From positions 62,001 to 126,000 of the forward strand of contig JBKCNM010000032.1 of NCBI GenBank assembly GCA_046297395.1: a stretch of 64,000 nt of DNA, written 5' to 3'. The notes below the pieces were generated by a model. That model saw only the letters and a program-made list of their open reading frames with translations. It searched no databases and was not told the DNA's origin. The position numbers were made by a program, and so were the translations under genes. The DNA comes from JBEICQ01 sp046297395. GTDB taxonomy: Bacteria; Bacteroidota; Bacteroidia; UBA4408. Position 1 is the stretch's first letter. Each line of letters begins with the position of its first letter. This document shows positions 23,973-31,837 of this stretch, piece after piece.

Positions 23973-25189
23973 GCGGGCAATAAAGAATTGCAGGCCTCAA
24001 TCAGGTTGTGCACCACCACTTCCTGCTGTTCAGTAGTGATTCCATAAAAAAGCGGAAGTGAAATCTCTGTGGAGAAATTGTTGTATGCCACAGGGAAATC
24101 TTCCATTTTGTAGCCCAGCTCTTTGTAATAGGTTAGCATGGGTAAAGGCACAAAATGTACATTAACTGCAATATCTGCTTCAAACATTTTTGCCATCACC
24201 GCATCTCTTTGATCGGCAGAAATTCCTTTGATTCTTAGGGGATAAAGGTGCCATGCAGAAGTTCTGTTTTCATCCTGCAGCAAAGGCAACAAAAATCGCT
24301 TGTGATCCCGCAACAATCGGTTGTAATTTTCAACAGCTTTTTTTCGGAAGGAGAGTGTTTCCTCATATTGAGCGAGTCCAACCAAACCAAGAGCAGCTGC
24401 AATATCTGTCATGTTGCATTTGTAACCCGGCTCAACGATGTCGTATTTCCAATTGCCTTTTTGCATTTTGGCAAGTGCATCCTTTGTTTGTCCGTGCAAG
24501 GACTTGATGCATAAATCGCGGTAGGCTTCTTCGTTGGAAAATGGCGTTGGCAAACGAAAAGCAAGTGCACCACCTTCTGCTGTGGTAAGGTTTTTTACTG
24601 CATGAAAAGAAAAAGCAGATGCATCGGCAAGGTTTCCGGTTCGTTGGCCATGGTAAGTGGCACCAAAAGAATGTGCAGCGTCTGAGAGCACAAAGATTCT
24701 TCCTAATTCTTTGAATTTTCCTCTGGGATTTCCTTGTTGAAAAAGTAGCATATTGGCCGGATCGTTCACCATCCGGTAGATGGCATGGTAATCGCAGGGC
24801 ATACCGGCAAAATCTACAGGCATAATCACCCGGGTAGCGGGAGAAATAGCTTTTTGTATTGCCTCTGGGCTGATATTAAAATCGTCCGGCCTGGTATCCA
24901 CAAACACAGGTTTTGCACCGCAGTGCATCACCACATTGGCGGTAGCAGAATATGTATAGGCGGGCAGAATCACCTCGTCGCCCTCTTGAAGTTCCAACCA
25001 GCGCAGCATCATCTCGAGCGCAGCGGTGGCTGAATTCAGACATAGCGTTTGTGGATTGTTGCACCAAGCAGCCAGTTCTTTCTCAAACTTTTTTGTTTTC
25101 GGTCCGGTTGTAATCCAACCAGAACGAAGGGTATCCACCACTTCCCTGATGGCTTCTTCTGAAATATGTGGGGGCGAAAACGGAATCAT
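23969..25189 (-). CDS. DegT/DnrJ/EryC1/StrS family sugar aminotransferase
   Basis: A PLP-dependent aminotransferase of 406 residues that converts a nucleotide-linked keto-sugar into an amino-sugar. Fold-type-I landmarks: substrate loop WITTGPKTKKFEKELA, NSATAALEMML, PLP-phosphate region DEVILPAYTYSATA, the PLP-ring aspartate in VLSDAAHSFGA, and the Schiff-base lysine in SFHAVKNLTTAEGG. A 15-20-residue insertion (PANMLLFQQGNPRGKFKELG) before the aspartate block is seen in some sugar aminotransferases. It overlaps the PglC gene and begins one base after the TPR gene stop. The precise sugar is not determined. Confidence 0.93.
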   Translation of the reverse strand: MIPFSPPHISEEAIREVVDTLRSGWITTGPKTKKFEKELAAWCNNPQTLCLNSATAALEMMLRWLELQEGDEVILPAYTYSATANVVMHCGAKPVFVDTRPDDFNISPEAIQKAISPATRVIMPVDFAGMPCDYHAIYRMVNDPANMLLFQQGNPRGKFKELGRIFVLSDAAHSFGATYHGQRTGNLADASAFSFHAVKNLTTAEGGALAFRLPTPFSNEEAYRDLCIKSLHGQTKDALAKMQKGNWKYDIVEPGYKCNMTDIAAALGLVGLAQYEETLSFRKKAVENYNRLLRDHKRFLLPLLQDENRTSAWHLYPLRIKGISADQRDAVMAKMFEADIAVNVHFVPLPMLTYYKELGYKMEDFPVAYNNFSTEISLPLFYGITTEQQEVVVHNLIEACNSLLPA

Positions 25190-25190
25190 T

Positions 25191-27011
25191 TCAATTGATA
25201 TTGTCGCCTCTTAGTTTGCGGAATTTTACCCTGGCATCGGCGGCGTAAATACTTCCGGGGTATTTGGTGATGAGTTCCTGATACCATTTCATGGCAGCCT
25301 GTGTGTCTTTATAGTGAATAACATAAATTTCTGCTGCCAAATAGCAGGCATCATCAGCGTAAATTTCCTCGTTGTATGTACCTGCAATTTCTTCTAAATA
25401 AATCAGCGCCTGTTTGTATGACTGGTGCTTGGCTGCGATGGTATATTTTCTGAACAATACTTCATCCGACAAACCATGAAAAGGGTACAAGCGGGAGATG
25501 GAATCATAGGAGAGCAAAGCGAGTGAATCCCTGTTCTGGTATAAAAACAAATCGCCCCTGGCAAACATCTGCAACGGTTCTCTCACCGAGTCCTGCCCGA
25601 GGTTATCGGTAATAATCATGGAAAGATCGAGCGCATCATTGGCAATGAGTTTACTTGTGGCTGCTTTCAAAACCAACAATTGTGCCTGCGCCCATTCAAA
25701 ATCACCGCGATAGTATGATAGTCGTGCGTTACGAAATTTGGCCTCTTGCCCCAACACATCATGTTTATAATTTTTCTCCACCTGTGAATACAGCAAACTG
25801 GCTTCCCACACATCACCTGTGAACAGGAGAACATCAGCTTTTTCAAGCTTGGCGCGTGTTCTCTGTACATCATCCACGGCAGGCAATTGAATCACCTGAT
25901 CGAGGAGGGAAAGAGCCGTATCTTGCTGGTTCAGATAAAAAGCCTTGAAATGCGCAAAATCACGAATCATGGAGGCTGTTGATGGCTGTATGCCCAGTTC
26001 ATTCAGTCCCATGGAAAAGGCGCTGTCTGTTTGTTGTAGGTCTATTTGGGAATAAACAGGTCTTTGGGAGAGCTTCAGGTATTGGTTGGAAATGTATTCT
26101 CTGCGTGCCTGATCATAATAAGGATTTTTCCGGCCTTTGGTAAGTTCGTACTGGAGAATATTTGCTGCTGCCGAGAAATCCTGGTTGGCAGAAGCCACCT
26201 GCGCAAGTTCAAACAATTCAGGCGACTTATTACCTGAGCGTTTATCGAGTGCCCTGAGTTGTTCGAAGGCTGCTAAAAAATTCTTCTCCTGCTGGAATAA
26301 CCAAACCAGCATATTGGTAAATACATCCCGTTGTGGATACTGCTGAATCTTTTTCAGCAATTGTTGTTTGAGCAATTGTCTGCGCTCGGGTGAATTCTCA
26401 TCATCAAGGTTGGTTTGCAATGCATTTTGCACCTGCACCAAATAGCCCTCATTGTAGTTAATGGCCTCAAGGTACTGATCAATCATGTTGGGCAGGTCTT
26501 TTTTTGCACTGTACATTTCAGCCAATTCAAAATAAAAAGGATATAAAAACCCCATTTTTTCTTGACCTGCCTGGAGCACGGCGATGCCCAAATCAGGCAA
26601 AGAAGCTGCCTGCAAGGCTCCCGACAAATTGATGAACAGGGATTGATCAGCATCAAAGGATTTTGCTCTTGCAGTTATCAATTTCATCGCATCCGCCGGG
26701 CGTTCGGTATTTGTGTATAAGGATGCGAGAGATACTATCGCAGCATTGCTGCCGTTGTTTTTGCGGACAATTTTCTTGAGGAATTTTTCAACTTCTGCTT
26801 CTTTTTTGAGAGACAACATACATCTCACATAAAACTGCATGGTCTCATCATCCTGTCCGGATTTGTAGAGTGTGGAAAATAAATCGGCAGCTTTTTTAAA
26901 TTCCCCCGATTCATACAATTGTTTGGCGAGCTTCATGTCATCGTTTTGCTGACCCATGGAGACAAGATTCCAAAGGCATAAACAAACAAAAGATAACAGG
27001 CGCAAACGCAT
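25191..27011 (-). CDS. Exported tetratricopeptide-repeat protein
   Basis: A 606-residue protein with a signal peptide ending near VSMGQ (residue 20) and no lipobox, followed by helical TPR-like repeats over almost the whole length; recognisable units include LAKQLYESGEFKKAADLFSTLYKSG, RDFSAAANILQYEL-like, ALLSYDSISRLYPFHG and AAMKWYQELITKYPGSIYAADA. Probably a periplasmic scaffold. Homologues next to serS are common in Bacteroidota, but I know of no tested function. It lies one base after a small lipoprotein gene and before the aminotransferase, in a tightly packed leftward run from serS. Confidence 0.82.
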   Translation of the reverse strand: MRLRLLSFVCLCLWNLVSMGQQNDDMKLAKQLYESGEFKKAADLFSTLYKSGQDDETMQFYVRCMLSLKKEAEVEKFLKKIVRKNNGSNAAIVSLASLYTNTERPADAMKLITARAKSFDADQSLFINLSGALQAASLPDLGIAVLQAGQEKMGFLYPFYFELAEMYSAKKDLPNMIDQYLEAINYNEGYLVQVQNALQTNLDDENSPERRQLLKQQLLKKIQQYPQRDVFTNMLVWLFQQEKNFLAAFEQLRALDKRSGNKSPELFELAQVASANQDFSAAANILQYELTKGRKNPYYDQARREYISNQYLKLSQRPVYSQIDLQQTDSAFSMGLNELGIQPSTASMIRDFAHFKAFYLNQQDTALSLLDQVIQLPAVDDVQRTRAKLEKADVLLFTGDVWEASLLYSQVEKNYKHDVLGQEAKFRNARLSYYRGDFEWAQAQLLVLKAATSKLIANDALDLSMIITDNLGQDSVREPLQMFARGDLFLYQNRDSLALLSYDSISRLYPFHGLSDEVLFRKYTIAAKHQSYKQALIYLEEIAGTYNEEIYADDACYLAAEIYVIHYKDTQAAMKWYQELITKYPGSIYAADARVKFRKLRGDNIN

Positions 27012-27012
27012 C

Positions 27013-27618
27013 TTATTTTTTACTGAGTTTGAGTATCACTGAATCAACCAGAACATCCAAGGAGTCAAAAGCTGCAAAGTGCATCTTGTATTGAAGGGAT
27101 TTGTTTTCTGTATAGGTGTACAACTTGTCGATGGCCCTTTTCTCATCAGCCAAATAACGGCTTGCTTCTTCCTTTTCAAATTTTCCGTTCACATAATCAT
27201 GACGAAGATTTTGTAGCTGGCTCTTGCTGTACTCCAATTGTTTCTCCAACATTTCTTTGGGCTCTTCTTCTGTTTCTTTCACCTCCTTGATGCCTTTTTT
27301 TTCTCTCTCCTCCTCTTCTCCGGATTGGTTCTCAAACCAACGAACAAGACTATAGGCAGATATCAGTTCAATGGTTTTGTCATCATGTTTTCCTCCGTCC
27401 AAAGCATTGATTTTTTCTATTTTCTCGGCAATGGTAACCGCTACTTTTTCTGCTTTTTCAAAGGCGATGCTCTCAAAGATACTATCGGTCTTTTCCAGTT
27501 TCATAGACAGTGAATCTATGGTCTGTGTATAGGAATCATTCTCTTTTTTAGAATTGCAGGCAACACATAGAAGGATAGTTGGTACAAGAAGAAATAGTTT
27601 AATAGAAGTGTTCATCAT
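27013..27618 (-). CDS. Putative coiled-coil lipoprotein of unknown function
   Basis: A 201-residue predicted lipoprotein: lipobox CVAC after a short hydrophobic stretch, then NSKKEND and a highly charged, helical body. An acidic tract (NQSGEEEEREKKGIKEVKE) lies near the middle and a second helical segment (SKSQLQNLRHDYVNGKFEKEE) follows. No family is recognised. The start at 27618 (MMNTSIKL) or 27615 overlaps the serS stop in the string CGATGATG, so it is probably translated by coupling from serS. It ends one base before the TPR gene. Confidence 0.72.
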   Translation of the reverse strand: MMNTSIKLFLLVPTILLCVACNSKKENDSYTQTIDSLSMKLEKTDSIFESIAFEKAEKVAVTIAEKIEKINALDGGKHDDKTIELISAYSLVRWFENQSGEEEEREKKGIKEVKETEEEPKEMLEKQLEYSKSQLQNLRHDYVNGKFEKEEASRYLADEKRAIDKLYTYTENKSLQYKMHFAAFDSLDVLVDSVILKLSKK

Positions 27619-28889
27619 CGAATCCATTCAAAACCTGTATAAGGAACAAGACATGCCGGTATTCTGATACCATCCGGACTTTGGTTGTTTTCAAGCAAGG
27701 CTGCCACGATACGAGGCAAGGCAAGTGCGGAACCATTGAGTGTATGGGCAAGGGCAGGTTTTGCATCCCCCTCGCGGTACCTAAGCTTGAGGCGGTTGCT
27801 CTGAAAGGTTTCAAAGTTGGAAACCGAACTCACTTCGAGCCAGCGTTGCTGGGCTGTTGAGTATACTTCCATGTCGTAGGTCATGGCTGAGGCAAAGCTC
27901 ATGTCGCCTCCGCAAAGCCTTAGGACCCTGAACGGCAATTCGAGACTTTTAAGCAGTCCGGCCACATAGGTTTGCATCTCTTCGAGCACCTCATATGATT
28001 TAGATGGATGGGCAATCTGCACGATTTCCACCTTGTCGAACTGATGCAGTCGATTGAGTCCTCGCACATCCTTGCCGTAGGAACCTGCTTCACGGCGGAA
28101 GCAAGGCGTGTATCCGGCATTTTTGATGGGCAGGTCGCCGGCTTTTACAATCACATCCCGGTAGATATTGGTGATCGGTACCTCGGCTGTAGGGATGAGG
28201 TACAGGTGATCGATGCCTACATGGTACATCTGTCCTTCCTTGTCAGGTAATTGACCGGTGCCAAAACCGGAATCTTCATTTACCAGAATGGGAGGCTGTA
28301 CCTCTGTGTATCCTTCCTGCTCTGCCCGATGAAGAAAGTAATTGATGAGCGCACGCTGAAGTTTTGCTCCTTTCCCTTTGTAAACCGGAAATCCTGCGCC
28401 GGTAAGTTTCACCCCAAGTTCAAAATCAATAAGGTCATATTGTTGGGCAAGCTCCCAATGGGGTTTTGCATTGGCTGGAAGCACGGGTATGTCGCCATGG
28501 GAATAGACCACCTGGTTGTCTTCAGGAGTGAATCCCTCAGGCACGAGATGGTATGGCACATTGGGAAGAGTGACCAGGAAATCATGCAGGGCAGTTTCCG
28601 CTTCCCGAAGGGCATTTTCTCCATGCTTTGCAAGCTCTTTCAGGGAGGCAGACTTTGCTCTGAGGGTTTCTGCTTCATCCTTCTTTCCCTGCTTAAACAG
28701 CTGGCCTACCGAATCTGAGATTGCATTGATTTCGGAGAGCACCTGCTCAAGTTGTGTTTGTTGTTTTTTGCGGGCATCATCCAGGGAAATAACCTTATGA
28801 ATAGCCTCAGCTGCATCCTTCACTTTTTTGCGGGTGAGGCCTGCAATCACTTTGTCCTTGTTGTCTCTGATATATTGTACCTGTAACAT
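27615..28889 (-). CDS. serS: Seryl-tRNA synthetase
   Basis: A class II aminoacyl-tRNA synthetase that charges tRNA-Ser (a tRNA-Ser gene lies at 13.4 kb). From 28889 (MLQVQYIRDNKDKV) it is 424 residues, the normal size; the frame opens to 28919, but a promoter box at 28898-28905 falls inside that extension. An N-terminal two-helix arm (about 30-105) reaches the long variable arm of the tRNA. Motif 2 is FRREAGSYGKDVRGLNRLHQ, with the serine pocket TAEVPITN before it, and motif 3 is LNGSALALPRIVAALLE. It heads a leftward run of serS, lipoprotein, TPR, DegT and PglC genes. Confidence 0.97.
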   Translation of the reverse strand: MLQVQYIRDNKDKVIAGLTRKKVKDAAEAIHKVISLDDARKKQQTQLEQVLSEINAISDSVGQLFKQGKKDEAETLRAKSASLKELAKHGENALREAETALHDFLVTLPNVPYHLVPEGFTPEDNQVVYSHGDIPVLPANAKPHWELAQQYDLIDFELGVKLTGAGFPVYKGKGAKLQRALINYFLHRAEQEGYTEVQPPILVNEDSGFGTGQLPDKEGQMYHVGIDHLYLIPTAEVPITNIYRDVIVKAGDLPIKNAGYTPCFRREAGSYGKDVRGLNRLHQFDKVEIVQIAHPSKSYEVLEEMQTYVAGLLKSLELPFRVLRLCGGDMSFASAMTYDMEVYSTAQQRWLEVSSVSNFETFQSNRLKLRYREGDAKPALAHTLNGSALALPRIVAALLENNQSPDGIRIPACLVPYTGFEWIR

Positions 28890-28897
28890 AAGCACGG

Positions 28898-28905
28898 CAA
28901 AAATA
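28898..28905 (-). promoter_or_regulatory. Putative -7 element (TATTTTTG) for serS
   Basis: Exact TAnnTTTG on the minus strand, eight bases before the serS ATG, with TTG 15 bases upstream. Back to back with the promoter at 28971-28978. Confidence 0.55.
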
Positions 28906-28970
28906 ACCTTATTGACCATGCAATGTGTGAAAACTATGAAAACGAAGGGAATAAGTCTCTTAAATTATCT

Positions 28971-28978
28971 TACTTTTG
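28971..28978 (+). promoter_or_regulatory. Putative -7 element (TACTTTTG) for the coiled-coil/zapA/rny run
   Basis: Exact TAnnTTTG, 18 bases before ATG 28997. It overlaps a possible TTG start at 28976 and so supports the shorter reading frame. Confidence 0.55.
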
Positions 28979-28996
28979 TGTGCAAGTAAAAGAACG

Positions 28997-29299
28997 ATGC
29001 ATTTTGACCCATCCATGCTTGAGGAGTTAAAATCCAAAATTCTGGCACTTACACATGTTCATTCGGCACTTTCAGAGAAGCACCGAAGTTTACTTGCAGA
29101 AGCAGAGGGACTGAAACACGAGATCCGCACCAAGTCGGAGGAGGTTTCGGAGCTGCGCAGGGAACTGGCGCTGATGAGGGGGCAGTTGAACGAAAAGCAA
29201 GGGCTCGAAAAGAGCCAGGCAGAAACCAAAAAGTTCATCGGCGAAATGCTCTCGGAGATCAGCCGCTACCTTGAGGAATCCAAGCCTGACATTGCCTGA
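28997..29299 (+). CDS. Small coiled-coil protein next to zapA
   Basis: A 100-residue cytoplasmic protein that is almost wholly coiled coil (LKSKILALTHVHSALSEKHRSLLAEAEGLKHEI...). It has the size and shape of ZapB-like division proteins, and proteins of this kind stand before zapA in many Bacteroidota, but sequence alone does not prove that role. ATG 28997 (MHFDPSMLEELK) is chosen over TTG 28976, which lies in the promoter box. zapA starts 12 bases after the stop, so the two are probably co-expressed and may act at the Z ring. Confidence 0.75.
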   Translation: MHFDPSMLEELKSKILALTHVHSALSEKHRSLLAEAEGLKHEIRTKSEEVSELRRELALMRGQLNEKQGLEKSQAETKKFIGEMLSEISRYLEESKPDIA

Positions 29300-29311
29300 G
29301 TAAACAAAACA

Positions 29312-29587
29312 ATGGCTGCAGAAACCATCCATATCACAATTGCCGGTAAAATATTTCCGGTAAAGGTTAGCAACCGGGCCGAGGGAGAAAAATATCTCCT
29401 CGCCGCCGGACTTGTTGAGGAGAAAATGGAAAAGTATGCCAGCAATTTCAATACCCGGCATAGCACTGACCTCATGGCCATGTGTTTACTGGAATTTGCC
29501 TTTCAGCAAGTTGACTGGCAAAATACTCAAAACGAACTAGGCAGACAGGTGTCTGACCTCACGGCAATGGTTCAGCAGGTTCTTTAA
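29312..29587 (+). CDS. zapA: Cell division protein ZapA
   Basis: ZapA binds FtsZ and bundles its filaments at mid-cell. The 91-residue product has the compact N-terminal beta-alpha head (IHITIAGKIFPVKVSNRAEGEKYLLAAGLVEEKM) and a C-terminal coiled coil (QNTQNELGRQVSDLTAMVQQVL) of the family. It sits between the coiled-coil gene and rny, the usual Bacteroidota order. The 48 bases to rny contain no evident RNA gene. Confidence 0.9.
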   Translation: MAAETIHITIAGKIFPVKVSNRAEGEKYLLAAGLVEEKMEKYASNFNTRHSTDLMAMCLLEFAFQQVDWQNTQNELGRQVSDLTAMVQQVL

Positions 29588-29635
29588 CAGGACGGCATCA
29601 ACGATTGTGTTCCGCCACAAAAAAAAGGAAACACA

Positions 29636-31198
29636 ATGGACATTGTATCAATTGTCATCGGCCTCGCAGGAGGTCTCATTCTGGGAGCCAGTATCGTAGC
29701 TACCATGCTTCGCAAACAGGTGCTCAACCAGGTAAACATGCTTAAAAAAGAAGCTGAAGAAAAAGGCGAAATCATTAAGCAGGAAAAAATTCTTCAAGCC
29801 AAGGAAAAATTTCTTCAGCTCAAGGCAGAGCACGAAAAAACCATCGCAGAGAAAAATGCGGGCTTGCAGGAAAAACAACAGCAGGTTTTCCAGCAGGAAA
29901 ACAAAATCAAGCAAAAAGAGCAGGTACTCAACCAAAAGATTGAAGAAACCCAGCGCAAACAGCAGGAGGCCCAGCAAGCCAAAGAGATTCATCAACAACA
30001 GGTGGATGTGCTCAAAAGGAAGCAGGAAGAACTTGACAAATCCCTGAAAAAACAAGTTGAACAACTACAGGTGGTGGCAGGTCTCACTGCTGAAGAAGCC
30101 AGAACCCAGTTGGTGGAAGCCCTGAAATCGGAAGCCAAAACACAGGCACTCTCCCATATTAAAGATATCATGGAAGAGGCCAAGCTCACCGCCAATAAGG
30201 AGGCTAAAAAGATTGTTATTCAAACCATCCAGCGCGTGGCCACCGAGCATGCAGTTGAAAATTCAGTATCGGTATTTAACATCGACAATGATGAAATCAA
30301 GGGCCGCGTTATCGGAAGAGAAGGGCGCAACATTCGTACCCTTGAATCTCTTACGGGTGTAGAAATTATCGTGGATGACACACCTGAAGCCATCATCCTC
30401 TCCTGTTTCGATCCGGTACGCCGTGAAATTGCCAGGCTGGCTTTGCATCAGTTGGTTTCCGATGGTCGTATTCACCCTGCCCGTATTGAGGAAGTAGTGG
30501 AAAAAGTAAAAAAGCAGATTGAAGAAGAAATCATTGAAACCGGTAAGCGCACGACCATAGACCTTGGTATTCATGGTCTGCATCCGGAACTGATACGGAT
30601 GGTGGGCAGGATGAAGTATCGTTCCTCTTACGGACAAAACCTCTTGCAGCACAGCCGTGAAGTTGCCAACCTTTGCGCTACCATGGCAGCAGAACTTGGA
30701 CTGAATGTGAAGTTGGCAAAACGCGCGGGACTCCTCCATGACATCGGAAAGGTTCCGGACGACCAGCCGGAGTTGCCGCACGCCATTCTAGGAATGCAGT
30801 TGGCAGAAAAATTCAAGGAGAATCCGGAAGTATGCAATGCCATAGGTGCGCACCATGATGAGATTGAGATGACCAGCTTGCTGAGTCCAATCATTCAAGT
30901 ATGTGATGCCATATCAGGATCTCGTCCGGGCGCACGCAGAGAAATTGCAGAATCTTACATCAAACGATTGAAAGACCTGGAGACCATTGCCATGACCTAT
31001 CCCGGCGTAAACAAGACCTTTGCTGTGCAGGCCGGGCGCGAACTAAGGGTAATGGTAGAAAGTGAAAGGGTTGACGACAAACAGGTAGATCAGCTTGCTT
31101 TTGATATTTCGCAGCGCATCCAAACAGAGATGACTTATCCGGGACAAATTAAAATTACAGTTATCAGAGAAACAAGAGGCGTGAGTTATGCCAAATAA
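29636..31198 (+). CDS. rny: Ribonuclease Y
   Basis: A membrane-anchored endoribonuclease that starts bulk mRNA decay. At 520 residues it matches the family: N-terminal membrane helix (about 3-23, [19 protein letters not shown]), a long Gln/Lys/Glu coiled coil (30-195), a KH domain ([22 protein letters not shown], about 222-243), and an HD phosphohydrolase domain with LLQHSREVA, the metal motif GLLHDIGK and GAHHDEIE. The stop overlaps the msrB start by 11 bases. The antisense of the coiled coil is an open Leu/Phe-rich frame, which I treat as an artefact. Confidence 0.97.
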   Translation: MDIVSIVIGLAGGLILGASIVATMLRKQVLNQVNMLKKEAEEKGEIIKQEKILQAKEKFLQLKAEHEKTIAEKNAGLQEKQQQVFQQENKIKQKEQVLNQKIEETQRKQQEAQQAKEIHQQQVDVLKRKQEELDKSLKKQVEQLQVVAGLTAEEARTQLVEALKSEAKTQALSHIKDIMEEAKLTANKEAKKIVIQTIQRVATEHAVENSVSVFNIDNDEIKGRVIGREGRNIRTLESLTGVEIIVDDTPEAIILSCFDPVRREIARLALHQLVSDGRIHPARIEEVVEKVKKQIEEEIIETGKRTTIDLGIHGLHPELIRMVGRMKYRSSYGQNLLQHSREVANLCATMAAELGLNVKLAKRAGLLHDIGKVPDDQPELPHAILGMQLAEKFKENPEVCNAIGAHHDEIEMTSLLSPIIQVCDAISGSRPGARREIAESYIKRLKDLETIAMTYPGVNKTFAVQAGRELRVMVESERVDDKQVDQLAFDISQRIQTEMTYPGQIKITVIRETRGVSYAK

Positions 31199-31619
31199 GG
31201 ATGAGTCAACACATAAATTTGGTGTGAACAAGAGTGATGAAGAATGGTTTCATGAATTGGGTGCAGAAGCCTATTATGTACTCAGGGAGAAAGGAACCGA
31301 GAGACCCTTTATCAATCATTATTACAAGCTGAATGACCAAGGTGTATATTGTTGCAGGGGCTGTGAAACGCCCCTGTTTTTGTCGGAAGCAAAATACGAT
31401 AGCGGGAGCGGATGGCCTGCATTTTATGCAGCGCTTGATCCCTCAAAAATTTTAGAGAAAAGGGACACCACACATGGAATGATCCGTACAGAAGTTATGT
31501 GTGCCCATTGCGGAGGTCATTTGGGTCATGTCTTTGATGATGGTCCGCAACCTACCGGCATGCGTTACTGCATCAACTCTGCTTCACTGCATTTTGTGAA
31601 AGCAGAAAGTGAGAAGTAG
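31188..31619 (+). CDS. msrB: Peptide-methionine (R)-S-oxide reductase
   Basis: MsrB reduces the R epimer of methionine sulfoxide in proteins. The 143-residue single-domain form carries two zinc-binding pairs, CRGC and CAHC, the substrate strip [33 protein letters not shown] with the catalytic cysteine in RYCINS, and the general FDDGP loop. No signal peptide is present, so it is cytoplasmic. The ATG at 31188 lies within the end of rny. The 218 bases after it, to the convergent lptD, hold an AT-rich weak hairpin (around 31675-31690) and nothing else that I recognise. Confidence 0.95.
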   Translation: MPNKDESTHKFGVNKSDEEWFHELGAEAYYVLREKGTERPFINHYYKLNDQGVYCCRGCETPLFLSEAKYDSGSGWPAFYAALDPSKILEKRDTTHGMIRTEVMCAHCGGHLGHVFDDGPQPTGMRYCINSASLHFVKAESEK

Positions 31620-31801
31620 CCAATAGACTGCTCGTTTACTAATCAAGCAGGCCGCAGTATAAATCGGCAATCATAGGCTTTTTTAAAAAGGTTTATATAT
31701 GATTATGTGTTCAACTTGGGAAACTGATTGAACAAACTTCTTTAATTATGTAACAAGTCTGATCCAAATCATTTTCCATTAACTGATATTCAAAGTTTAA
31801 A

Positions 31802-31835
31802 ATTACCGGAACAGGAAGGATTACATTCAGGTAAT
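31802..31835 (-). terminator. Weak hairpin after lptD, possible terminator
   Basis: On the minus strand ATTACC and GGTAAT form a six-base-pair stem around a long loop, followed by TTTTAAAC, three bases past the lptD stop. The stem is short and the loop large, so this is tentative. Confidence 0.3.
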
Positions 31836-31837
31836 CA

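Noticed and set aside
29648..30064. Antisense open frame rich in Leu and Phe opposite rny
   Set aside because: It mirrors the Gln/Lys/Glu codons of the RNase Y coiled coil, has no start signal, and matches no family.
31620..31837. A small RNA or riboswitch in the msrB-lptD gap
   Set aside because: Only AT-rich, weak hairpins are seen; nothing matches a known riboswitch core.
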